From contig DCVA01000011.1 in the NCBI GenBank assembly GCA_002327925.1, positions 331 through 29,321 of the forward strand: a stretch of DNA of 28,991 nucleotides. The letters are read 5' to 3'. The notes under the pieces were generated by a model. The model did no database searches. It was not told the DNA's origin and saw nothing but the letters and a program-made list of their open reading frames with translations. Both the position numbers and the translations under genes were made by a program. Of this stretch, positions 7,353-14,638 are shown one piece after another. This DNA is from Anaerolineales bacterium UBA2200. Its GTDB lineage: Bacteria > Chloroflexota > Anaerolineae > UBA2200. The stretch's first letter is position 1; the number at the start of each line of letters is the position of its first letter.

Positions 7353-8513
7353 CTAGCCTTCGCGCTCCAGAATGGTGGCAATGCCCATCCCGCCGCCGCA
7401 GCACATGGTCTGCAGGCCGTAGCGCCCGCCCGTACGCTCGAGGCTGTGCAGCAGCGACACCATCAATCTGGCTCCTGTGGCCCCCAGCGGGTGGCCCAGA
7501 GCGATGGCCCCTCCCTGAACGTTGACCCTCTCCATCCTGGGCTGCAGTTCGCGCTGCCAGGCCGCTACCACGGTGGCAAAGGCCTCGTTGATCTCGATCA
7601 AGTCCATCTGCTCCAGCGTTAGCCCGGCACGCTTGAGGATCTCACGCGTGGCCGGGATCGGTCCGGTCAGCATCGTATGCGGATCGACCCCTACGCCATA
7701 CTGAGCCAGGACCCTTGCCCTGGGACGCAGACCGAGGTCCAGAGCCCTGTCACGTCCCATCAGCAGCAGGGCTCCCGCTCCGTCGGAAATCTGGCTGGAG
7801 TTGCCAGCCGTGACTACGCCATCGGGCTTGAAGGCCGGCTGCAGGCTCGCCATTTTCTCCAGCGATGGGTTGTAGCGGATGCCCTCATCCCGATCCAGAA
7901 CCGTCTGCGATCCATCCTCGAGCTGCACGGGGAGGGGCATGATCTCCTGCTTGAACCAGCCCGCCTCTGTAGCGCGGGCGGCCAGAGTATGGCTGCGGAA
8001 GGCGAACTCGTCCAACTCCTGCCGCCCGATGTGCCACTGCTCGGCAATGGCCTCGGCTGAGAGCCCCTGGGGAATGATGTCGTACTGCTCGATGATCTGA
8101 GGAGTAAAGGGCGAGCCAGGCCCGTTCATAAAGTTGGAGCCCATCGGCACGCGGCTCATACACTCCACCCCTCCGGCGACCACAATATCGGCGTTCCCGC
8201 TCTGGATCAGCGCCGTGGCCACGTGCACCGCCTGCTCGCTCGAACCGCACTGGTAGTCCATCGATGTGCCGGGCACTTCTTGGGGAAACCCGGCCTGCAG
8301 CAAAATGTGGCGGGCCACGTTGGCCCCCTGCTCACCGACCTGTGTGACGCAGCCCATCAGTACCTGATCGACGAGCTCTGCCGAAAGGCCGCTGCGCCCC
8401 AGGAGTTCTCGCAGAACGAGACCACCCAGCTCTACGGGATGGTACTGGCGCAGCAAACCGTTCTTCTTGCCAACGGGCGAGCGTACGGCCTGGACAATGA
8501 CAGCGTCGCGCAT
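7353..8513 (-). CDS. Thiolase (acetyl-CoA acetyltransferase family)
   Basis: 386 aa. The nucleophilic Cys89 lies in MDYQCGSS. The catalytic GHPLGATG has His341, and the C-terminal MCCGGGMG supplies the second cysteine (Cys371). Thiolases either condense acyl-CoAs or cleave 3-ketoacyl-CoA; the direction and chain length are not evident here. The start at 8513 is chosen because AAAGGAG precedes it by 7 bp. A further 16 codons upstream overlap the palindrome and look untranslated. It lies downstream of the 27-residue repeat gene on the same strand, with the 8546-8568 palindrome in between. Confidence 0.92.
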   Translation of the reverse strand: MRDAVIVQAVRSPVGKKNGLLRQYHPVELGGLVLRELLGRSGLSAELVDQVLMGCVTQVGEQGANVARHILLQAGFPQEVPGTSMDYQCGSSEQAVHVATALIQSGNADIVVAGGVECMSRVPMGSNFMNGPGSPFTPQIIEQYDIIPQGLSAEAIAEQWHIGRQELDEFAFRSHTLAARATEAGWFKQEIMPLPVQLEDGSQTVLDRDEGIRYNPSLEKMASLQPAFKPDGVVTAGNSSQISDGAGALLLMGRDRALDLGLRPRARVLAQYGVGVDPHTMLTGPIPATREILKRAGLTLEQMDLIEINEAFATVVAAWQRELQPRMERVNVQGGAIALGHPLGATGARLMVSLLHSLERTGGRYGLQTMCCGGGMGIATILEREG

Positions 8514-8545
8514 CGTGTCGCTCCTTTGCCTGGTGAGATAGAACG

Positions 8546-8568
8546 AGGGCGGGTTCGGCACCCGCCCT
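8546..8568. repeat. Perfect 9-bp palindrome, REP-like intergenic element
   Basis: AGGGCGGGT, loop TCGGC, ACCCGCCCT: a 9-bp perfect stem in the 74-bp gap between two minus-strand genes. GGGCGGGT/ACCCGCCC hairpins resemble dispersed intergenic repeats of many GC-rich genomes. It could also act as a terminator or mRNA stabiliser for the upstream gene. No second copy was found in this window. Confidence 0.55.
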
Positions 8569-8587
8569 TACAGCCACAAGTGTATGA

Positions 8588-9118
8588 TTATGTCCCGCTT
8601 TCCCGGGGCGTGTCTTCCTCGGCAAATGGCTGGCCTGGGTCACCCTCTTTGGACCGTTTGCCTTCGGCCCTCAGGTTCTCCAGTGTCTCCTGGACGGTCA
8701 TTTCAATCTTGCTGCCGATCTTGGCTCCGATGGCGGCCCAATCATCTCCAGGGGCTGCACCGGCCCAGTTGCCCAGCCCGCTCTTGACTTGCAGCTCCAC
8801 GCGGCGGCCGATCTCATCCCAGGTCGCCTGATCCCCGGCCCCAACGCCGGTGGCAATCTCGGCGCGGACCTTGGCCTCGGCAGCGCGGCCCACTTCGTCC
8901 CATGAGGCCTCCGGCTTTACGCCGACTCCCGTGGCAAAGCCGGAACGCACCTTGGCTTCGATGCGCCGGCCGATGACCTGCCAGTTATCCGTCTCCATCG
9001 CTCCGGCCCACGACGCCAGGTCGTGCTTGATCTGCGTTTCGATCCGCCGGCCGATCTCTGCCCACGCTTCCTGACTCCTGGCCTCCTCAGGCGCTACCTT
9101 CGGCTCTTGCTGTGACAT
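8588..9118 (-). CDS. Hypothetical protein made of five exact 27-residue repeats
   Basis: 176 aa, no signal peptide or membrane segment. Residues 17-151 are five head-to-tail units of exactly 27 residues. The pattern is xxW-x-x-IGRRIE-x-x-V-x4-A-x-G-x-G, and the tryptophans are at 19, 46, 73, 100 and 127. Units 1 and 4 share a WAGA segment; units 2 and 3 share ATGVG. Each unit looks like an amphipathic helix plus a Gly/Ala turn. The tail (152-176) is charged and disordered-looking. I do not recognise the family. AAAGGAG lies six bases before the ATG. It is between an IMPase-family gene and a thiolase gene on the same strand, which gives no clear functional hint. Confidence 0.8.
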   Translation of the reverse strand: MSQQEPKVAPEEARSQEAWAEIGRRIETQIKHDLASWAGAMETDNWQVIGRRIEAKVRSGFATGVGVKPEASWDEVGRAAEAKVRAEIATGVGAGDQATWDEIGRRVELQVKSGLGNWAGAAPGDDWAAIGAKIGSKIEMTVQETLENLRAEGKRSKEGDPGQPFAEEDTPRESGT

Positions 9119-9200
9119 TGGCCGCTCCTTTCTATTCTCTCAGCGAAATTGGTTGGTACAGGCCAACATCCCTCTATACGCAGCAACAGGGGCTATCGGC

Positions 9201-10016
9201 TCACCTTTCGCGGTCCGCCTGTCGCACTGGCCGCACCAGGACAGCTCGCTGCGCCGCTGCCCTAACCGCCTCATGAAAAGCACGGCTGCTGGCCACGATG
9301 ATGTCATGAGAAGAGATGCCGACCGGCCCACCCAGCAGGTCCGTAGCCACGCCGCCGGCCTCCTGCACCAGCAGAGCGCCAGCAAGGATGTCCCATGGGT
9401 GGACCGAATCCTGGAAGCCCACGTCACAGCGGCCACAGGCCACGTAGGCCAGATGCAGCGCCGCCGACCCCATGATGCGCACCGATTCGACCTGGCCCTG
9501 CAGCTCGTCCAGCATGGGCAAAGCCAGGTGACCATTGTACAGGTAGCGCTCCGAAACCAGGCTCAACGTCAAAACCGCGTCCTGCAGCTCTGCTCTTGCG
9601 CCGACGTGAATGGGTGATCCGTCCAGAAACGCTCCGCCTCCCGCCTCAGCGTGGAAGGTCTCCTGGTGAATCGGGTCATAGATCACGGCCGCCACTGGCA
9701 GCCCACGGCGGGTCAGGGCGATCGAGGTGCAAAAGAAGGGAATGCCGCGAGCATAGTCGCGCGTGCCATCGATGGGGTCGATCACCCAGACGTACTCCGC
9801 ATCCGGCCTGGGCTGGTGACCTTCTTCGCCCAGAAACTCGTGGTCCGGAAAGGCGCGGCGGATGGTGTGGACAATGATCTCCTCGGCCTCGCCATCGGCC
9901 TGAGTGACCAGATCGGCCGGGCCCTTGAGGCGCATCGGCTGGGGTCTACGAAAGTGGCGCAATGCGAGTGCTCCCGCCAGACGGGCGGCGTCTACAGCTA
10001 CTTCGATGGGGTCCAT
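9201..10016 (-). CDS. Inositol monophosphatase-family phosphatase
   Basis: 271 aa. The magnesium-binding signatures are all present: GEEG (Glu64-Glu65), DPIDGT (Asp80, Asp83) and the C-terminal HPWDILAG. The family removes phosphate from inositol phosphates, 3'-phosphoadenosine phosphates or sugar phosphates; the specific substrate is not decided by sequence. The ATG at 10016 is chosen from the homologous N-terminus and from GAAGGA a few bases upstream. The frame stays open for another 150 codons upstream, but that stretch has no homology-like character and crosses the divergent promoter region. Confidence 0.9.
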   Translation of the reverse strand: MDPIEVAVDAARLAGALALRHFRRPQPMRLKGPADLVTQADGEAEEIIVHTIRRAFPDHEFLGEEGHQPRPDAEYVWVIDPIDGTRDYARGIPFFCTSIALTRRGLPVAAVIYDPIHQETFHAEAGGGAFLDGSPIHVGARAELQDAVLTLSLVSERYLYNGHLALPMLDELQGQVESVRIMGSAALHLAYVACGRCDVGFQDSVHPWDILAGALLVQEAGGVATDLLGGPVGISSHDIIVASSRAFHEAVRAAAQRAVLVRPVRQADRER

Positions 10017-10036
10017 GGTTTTCCTTCGGCCATTTT

Positions 10037-10050
10037 CCCGCCTAGGCGGG
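10037..10050. promoter_or_regulatory. 14-bp perfect palindrome in the IMPase leader
   Basis: CCCGCCTAGGCGGG is self-complementary and lies about 20 nt downstream of the predicted start site of the 9201-10016 gene, between it and the ATG. Its position fits a repressor operator or a small mRNA hairpin. No partner site is seen. Confidence 0.4.
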
Positions 10051-10075
10051 TGAAGAATCGAGAACCAACCTGGGC

Positions 10076-10104
10076 AGTATATCCCATCACCCGGCGGACA
10101 CCAA
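10076..10104 (-). promoter_or_regulatory. Promoter of the IMPase-family gene
   Basis: On the minus strand: -35 TTGGTG (10099-10104), a 17-bp spacer and -10 TATACT (10076-10081). The predicted start is near 10069, giving a ~50-nt leader. The -35 is the same hexamer as in the LarA-like gene promoter. Confidence 0.6.
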
Positions 10105-10146
10105 GCGTCCGTAGCCCGTCCATTTCCCTGCTCGTGACGAGCGACC

Positions 10147-10175
10147 TTGACCCCTCTCGACAGTCGTGCTAAACT
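10147..10175 (+). promoter_or_regulatory. Promoter of the 10206-13269 operon
   Basis: -35 TTGACC (10147-10152), a 17-bp spacer and -10 TAAACT (10170-10175) preceded by TGC. The predicted start is near 10182, about 24 nt before the ATG at 10206, leaving room for the GGGAGG ribosome site. Confidence 0.65.
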
Positions 10176-10205
10176 GCGCCCATCCCGGAACGGGAGGCTG
10201 GTGTC

Positions 10206-11432
10206 ATGAAAGCCGTGGTTTTCCTGTTCAGCATTCCCCGCTACGCGTTCACCCAGGTGCTGGGACCGCTCTTCCCCTCCTTGTACTACGGGCCTCTGTC
10301 CTGCGTGCAGCTCCAGGAGCTGCCGGAGCCCCGTCCGCTCACGGACCACTGGGTCAAGGTCAGAACCCGCTACGCAGGAATCTGCGGATCGGACGTGGGT
10401 CTGGTCAGGCTGCACGACAGCCCATCGTCGTCCCCCTACACGTCTCTGCCTTTTGTCTTCGGACACGAGAACATGGGCATCCTGGCCGAGGTCGGCAGTG
10501 CAGTGGAGGGGTTATCTGTCGGCCAGAGGGTGATCGCCGACCCTTTGCTGCCATGCCCCACACGCGACCTCGCGCAGTGGTGCGAGCACTGCCAGAAGGG
10601 CCACTTCCCGCGCTGCGAGAACGTTCGTCAGGGCACGCCTGGCATTGGATTCCAGCTCGGAAACAACTGGCAGGTAGGGGGCAGCTGGTCACCCTACTAC
10701 CTCGCCCACCCTTTCCAGGTCTTTCCCGTGCCTGACAATGTGTCCGATGAGAACGCCATCCTCGTCGATCCGTTCGCTTCGGCTCTGCACCCGGTGCTGT
10801 CTCACCTGCCGTCAGACGACCAGACAGCCCTGGTGATCGGTATGGGAATGATGGGTGTCGGCACGGTGGCCGCCCTTCGTATGTCCGGATTCAAGGGCAG
10901 GCTCCTCGGCGTGGCCCGCTACCCCTTCCAGGCGGAGCTGGCGCGCCATTATGGCGCTGATGAGGTGATCGACAGCCAGGGTGATGTGTACGCCGCGATT
11001 GCCCAGCGCACCGGAGGCACGTTGCACAAGCCGGTCATGGGCAAGCGAGTGATGATGGGCGGCGGCGCTCACGTGGTGTACGAGTGCGTTGGCAACGATG
11101 GCACGCTGGACGACGCTCTGCGTCTTGCCCGCCCGGGCGGAAGAGTGATGCTGATCGGACTCAGCGCCGTCACAAGCAAGGTGGACTGGAGTTTTGTGTG
11201 GCTCAAGGAGCTCACTGTCGCCGGCACCCTCTGTTCTTCTACCGAGGAATGCCTGGGCGGAAGGCGACGCGCGTATGAGCTGATCCTGGACTGGATGGCC
11301 AGAGGAGAGTTGGACCTGTCACCTCTGCTCACGCACCGCTTCCGGCTGGAAGACTACAAACGGGCCCTGGCCATGTCCTTCCACAAGAGCGAACACAAGA
11401 TGGTCAAAGCCGTCTTCGATTTCGGGCACTAG
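10206..11432 (+). CDS. Zinc-dependent alcohol dehydrogenase (MDR family)
   Basis: 408 aa. The catalytic zinc ligands appear as Cys60 in GICGSD and His87-Glu88 in GHEN. A structural-zinc loop has Cys117, Cys126, Cys129 and Cys137, with wider spacing than the classical C-x2-C-x2-C-x7-C. The Rossmann part contains GMGMMGVG-type glycines near 215-222. The enzyme should oxidise or reduce an alcohol with NAD(P). The loop between Cys117 and Cys126, and the unusually hydrophobic N-terminus, set it apart from the typical family. It is the first gene of a four-gene operon with a lipid-binding SCP2-like protein and an SDR, hinting at a lipid or terpenoid alcohol substrate (inference). Confidence 0.88.
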   Translation: MKAVVFLFSIPRYAFTQVLGPLFPSLYYGPLSCVQLQELPEPRPLTDHWVKVRTRYAGICGSDVGLVRLHDSPSSSPYTSLPFVFGHENMGILAEVGSAVEGLSVGQRVIADPLLPCPTRDLAQWCEHCQKGHFPRCENVRQGTPGIGFQLGNNWQVGGSWSPYYLAHPFQVFPVPDNVSDENAILVDPFASALHPVLSHLPSDDQTALVIGMGMMGVGTVAALRMSGFKGRLLGVARYPFQAELARHYGADEVIDSQGDVYAAIAQRTGGTLHKPVMGKRVMMGGGAHVVYECVGNDGTLDDALRLARPGGRVMLIGLSAVTSKVDWSFVWLKELTVAGTLCSSTEECLGGRRRAYELILDWMARGELDLSPLLTHRFRLEDYKRALAMSFHKSEHKMVKAVFDFGH

Positions 11433-11461
11433 TGGGTGCGATCTTTCGAGAGGAGGGCGAG

Positions 11462-11929
11462 ATGAAGCTGGGCAGTCCCGAGTACCTGGAAGAGGCACGG
11501 CGCCGCAGCAACGCGGACAAGACCTACTGCAGTATGGTTCAGAACGACCTCGAGTCCTACACGCTCGTGCTGCTGGCAGAACCGACCAAAGGGGTCAAGG
11601 ATACGCTCACCATCGGCTTTCAGATCGACCACGGGAGCATCCCCGAGATGTGGACCGGTGAGCGCAAGACCGACTTTACCCTCAGCGGCGCCTACGGAGT
11701 GTGGGTGGACGTTTTGCGCGGAGCGCTGAACCCGAACAAGGCCCTGACCATGCGCAAGCTCAAGGCCCGCGGCAACTTGCTGCAATTGCTGCGCGGCGCT
11801 GATTCCACCATCCGCTGGGTAGAGATCCTGCAGACTATCCCGACCGAGTTCGAAGGCGACTTTGCCCGCTACAACACAGGTCGGGGAGCCAGCGCCGCAG
11901 CGGGCCGCAGTAGCGGCGGTGCGGGATAG
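11462..11929 (+). CDS. SCP2-like sterol/lipid carrier domain protein
   Basis: 155 aa. The central part reads as an SCP2 fold: a strand with TLTIGFQIDHG, then DFTLSGAYGVWVDVLRGALNP and LKARGNLLQLL, which match the lipid-tunnel region of bacterial sterol-carrier-like proteins. The last ~20 residues are Gly/Ala/Ser-rich and probably disordered. ATG 11462 follows AGGAGG by five bases; a longer reading from 11432 would overlap the dehydrogenase stop and lacks such a site. It is 29 bp after the dehydrogenase and 8 bp before the SDR. It probably binds the hydrophobic substrate of these two enzymes (inference). Confidence 0.75.
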   Translation: MKLGSPEYLEEARRRSNADKTYCSMVQNDLESYTLVLLAEPTKGVKDTLTIGFQIDHGSIPEMWTGERKTDFTLSGAYGVWVDVLRGALNPNKALTMRKLKARGNLLQLLRGADSTIRWVEILQTIPTEFEGDFARYNTGRGASAAAGRSSGGAG

Positions 11930-11937
11930 AGGCGACC

Positions 11938-12816
11938 ATGAAACCCAACCTGGATCTCACCGGCAAGGTCGCCCTCGTCACAGGCGGCGGGTCGGGTATC
12001 GGGCAGGGCATCGCCAGGATGTTCGCCTCTCTGGGCGCATCCGTGGCCGTCGCCGACCTGGACCTGAGCGGCGCCGAATCAACGGCCCACGCGCTGGAAG
12101 CGGAGGGGCACCCTGCCCTGGCGCTCGAGGTGGACGTTCAGACCGCCGACTCGGTGGACGCCATGGTCACCAGGACCATCGAGAGCCTGGGCGGGCTGGA
12201 CATCCTGGTCAATTCGGCGGGCGTGGGCAGCGAGTCGATGATCGTCGACATGCTGGAAGAGGAATGGGACTGGGTTCTGGGCGTCAACCTCAAGGGGACC
12301 TTCCTCTGCACGAGGGCAGCCGCCCGTTGGTGGATCGCACAGAAGCGGCCGGGCAAGATCATCAACCTCTCCTCCATCAACGAGACGGTTCCCCTGGCCG
12401 GAGAGGTGCACTACTGCGCCTCCAAAGGAGGCGTGATGATGTTCACGCGCGCCGCGGCGCTCGAGCTGGCCCCGTACCGTATCCATGTCAACGCGCTCGC
12501 CCCGGGGATGATCGAAACACCGCTGACCGAAGAGGTGACCCAGATCCCGGAGCTGCGCCGGATGCACCTCAAGCAGGTGCCCTTCGGTCGCTTTGGCCAG
12601 CCGGAAGACGTGGCCAGGGCAGCGGCTTTCCTGGCCTCCGAATGGTCGGACTGGGTGACGGGGCACACGCTCTTTGTCGACGGCGGCATGCATCTGGTGG
12701 GCGAGGAGAGTTACGTATGGGCCATGGAGCGAGCCATGCGCCACGACGACTCGATCCCCCGGGTTCCTCTCTGCTGGCCGCCTGGCGCTCTGGAGGACAA
12801 GGCCGGGGATAGTTAG
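11938..12816 (+). CDS. Short-chain dehydrogenase/reductase (SDR)
   Basis: 292 aa. The nucleotide-binding TGGGSGIG is at 15-22. Asp40 at the end of the second strand favours NAD over NADP. The NSAG motif is at 92-95 and the catalytic triad is Ser145/146, Tyr159 and Lys163 (YCASK). The usual C-terminal PG motif and FLASE-type segment follow. The family length is ~250 aa; the extra ~40 residues at the C-terminus are Pro/Trp-containing and unlike the core. GAGG precedes the ATG by five bases. The gene lies third in the dehydrogenase operon. Substrate unknown. Confidence 0.92.
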   Translation: MKPNLDLTGKVALVTGGGSGIGQGIARMFASLGASVAVADLDLSGAESTAHALEAEGHPALALEVDVQTADSVDAMVTRTIESLGGLDILVNSAGVGSESMIVDMLEEEWDWVLGVNLKGTFLCTRAAARWWIAQKRPGKIINLSSINETVPLAGEVHYCASKGGVMMFTRAAALELAPYRIHVNALAPGMIETPLTEEVTQIPELRRMHLKQVPFGRFGQPEDVARAAAFLASEWSDWVTGHTLFVDGGMHLVGEESYVWAMERAMRHDDSIPRVPLCWPPGALEDKAGDS

Positions 12817-12831
12817 AATCAGGAGGCGAGG

Positions 12832-13269
12832 ATGACCAAACAACAGAGTCGAAAGACCGTGGCGATCCTGCTTGGGCTGACCGCGGTCCTGACGGCCGCC
12901 TTCTGGGTCACCTTCTTCGCCGACTATGACCGTCAGGCCCGTTCCTACTTCGCGCGCGAGTGCGAGAGCTGGTTCTTGTGGGAGCGTTCGTTTCCGGCGG
13001 CCGACCTCTACCTGGCGGCCGTCTGCCTGCTGGCGGCCATCGGTCTCTGGAAAGCCAGGTCGTGGGGGATCCTCTTCTCCCTGCTCGGGGGCAGCGCACT
13101 GATCTTTCTGGGACTGGTGGATGCGCTCTTTTTCCTGCAGAACGGTCTGTACACGCCGTTCAACACCGATGTGCTGGTGGAAATCGTGATCCACGTCTGG
13201 GCGTTGGCCTTTGGCCCATTCGTGATTCTCTACGCCTGGCGCCGGCGGACGGACCTGCTGGCCGGCTAG
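12832..13269 (+). CDS. Small four-TM membrane protein, function unknown
   Basis: 145 aa with four hydrophobic segments at about 10-29, 56-74, 80-100 and 115-136, and a short basic C-terminus (RRR). A loop at 30-50 carries aromatic and acidic residues and one Cys. I do not recognise the family. It starts 15 bp after the SDR with a strong AGGAGG five bases before the ATG, so it is the last gene of the 10206-13269 operon. Confidence 0.75.
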   Translation: MTKQQSRKTVAILLGLTAVLTAAFWVTFFADYDRQARSYFARECESWFLWERSFPAADLYLAAVCLLAAIGLWKARSWGILFSLLGGSALIFLGLVDALFFLQNGLYTPFNTDVLVEIVIHVWALAFGPFVILYAWRRRTDLLAG

Positions 13270-13275
13270 GGCCGG

Positions 13276-13298
13276 GCGAGCTTTGATGGTAAACTCGC
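13276..13298. terminator. Hairpin between convergent genes
   Basis: GCGAG (13276-13280), a one-base bulge, TTT, a six-base loop, AAA, CTCGC (13294-13298). The stem is eight base pairs in the 37-bp gap between the stop codons of the membrane protein gene and the M20 peptidase gene. It could act in both directions, but no T run is present. Confidence 0.35.
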
Positions 13299-13306
13299 AA
13301 CCTGAC

Positions 13307-14638
13307 TCAGCGAGTGCACACCTGACGCAGCACTTCATAGACCAGGCGCGTGCCCAGAGCCAGGTTCGCCACAGAGATGCGCTCGTCGATCCCGTGGAAA
13401 CGGCCGAGCTCCTCGGGAGGGATCACCGCCGGGTACAGCCCATAGGTTTTGAAGCCGTGTGCGCGAAAATGCGACGAATCGGTGGTCCCCACCGTGAGCA
13501 GTGGAGCCACACGGGAGCCTGGCACTATCCTCGGGCAAACGCTCCGCAGCGCCTCGTACATCGCATCGCCGGCATAGGGGGTGACCGTGCCGGGCGCCGG
13601 GTGCTGGATGACTCCGATCCGCAGGCACGGCTCACGGAGCACTCTCTTCAACTCTGCGAGGAACGGTTCTTCTTCCTGCCCGGGCAGCAAACGCACGTCC
13701 AGGGTGGCCTCCGCCCGCTCGGGAATCACGTTCTCCTTGACCCCGCCCTTGAGGCCGGTAATGCTGACCGTGGTCTGCAGCATGGCCTTTAGTGCTGGCT
13801 GGCCGACCAGGGCGCCCCTGGCCATGTGCCAGACCGGCTGGCGGTCCAGGTTCCGCAGCAGCCAGTTCTTTGGCGCCGGCATGGTGGTGCTGACCTGCTG
13901 CAGCATATCGCGCACGACCGGGTGCAGGATGGGCGGCCACCTATGCCGCCGCAGGCGCTCCAGTGCCGCCACCAGCAGCTCCACGGGATTGCCCGCCTGA
14001 GGAACGCCGCCATGACCTGGCTCGCCTTCGACTACCAGACGCAGCCACAGGCAGCCCTTCTCCGCCACGGCGACCGTAAAGACCACCCCCGGACCGAACA
14101 TGCCATCCAACCCGAAGCCGCCCTCGTCCCACACGTACTCGGCCTGCAGGATCTCGCTTTTCTCGCGCAGCAGCCAGCTTGTGCCCTGACTGCTATCCAC
14201 CTCTTCATCGGACACGGCCAGCAGGATCACATCGCGAGACAGAGGCAGTCCCTCGCGGCGCAGCAGATCCATGGCCAGCAGGTGCATGATGCCGGCGCCC
14301 TTCATATCCAGAGCGCCGCGCCCCCACACAAAGCCATCGCGAATCTCTCCCCCGAAGGGATCCACCGTCCAGCGCTCCGGCTCCGCCGCCACCACATCCA
14401 TGTGGTGCAGCAGGATGATCCCCCCGCGGCTCGCTTCCCCCTTCAGGCGGGCGGTCAGGTTGGCCCGGCCGGACGAGGGCTCCCACAGAGTACCCTCGAA
14501 TCCCTTCGCCTGGAGCAGAGCCATCAAATAGTCCGCCGCCAGTCGCTCGTTGCCGGGCGGGTTGACCGTGCGTGTCTTCAGGTAGCCGCTCAGCAGGGTC
14601 GCCGCTTCTTGCCCGACCTCGTCCCAGTTCACACTCAT
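13307..14638 (-). CDS. M20-family metallopeptidase (di/aminopeptidase-like)
   Basis: 443 aa. The two-zinc site of the M20 family is visible: H79-x-D81 in LLHHMDVV, Asp111 in GALDMKG and the SDEE pair at 145-146. The internal dimerisation-domain region includes GEPGHGG. The His near the C-terminus in DSSHF completes the site. The start ATG overlaps the TGA of the epimerase gene (ATGA), so the two are translationally coupled. Together with the epimerase and the AmpG-like transporter it suggests hydrolysis of imported or recycled dipeptides, perhaps from murein. That role is an inference; the enzyme could equally be a general carboxypeptidase or deacylase. Confidence 0.88.
   Translation of the reverse strand: MSVNWDEVGQEAATLLSGYLKTRTVNPPGNERLAADYLMALLQAKGFEGTLWEPSSGRANLTARLKGEASRGGIILLHHMDVVAAEPERWTVDPFGGEIRDGFVWGRGALDMKGAGIMHLLAMDLLRREGLPLSRDVILLAVSDEEVDSSQGTSWLLREKSEILQAEYVWDEGGFGLDGMFGPGVVFTVAVAEKGCLWLRLVVEGEPGHGGVPQAGNPVELLVAALERLRRHRWPPILHPVVRDMLQQVSTTMPAPKNWLLRNLDRQPVWHMARGALVGQPALKAMLQTTVSITGLKGGVKENVIPERAEATLDVRLLPGQEEEPFLAELKRVLREPCLRIGVIQHPAPGTVTPYAGDAMYEALRSVCPRIVPGSRVAPLLTVGTTDSSHFRAHGFKTYGLYPAVIPPEELGRFHGIDERISVANLALGTRLVYEVLRQVCTR

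Noticed and set aside
10017..10466. 150-codon N-terminal extension of the IMPase-family protein
   Set aside because: The family N-terminus begins at 10016, and the extension crosses two divergent promoters and the dehydrogenase gene start.
12079..13338. 419-codon minus-strand frame opposite the SDR and membrane protein
   Set aside because: It is antisense to an SDR with all catalytic residues and is composed of shadow-like sequence.
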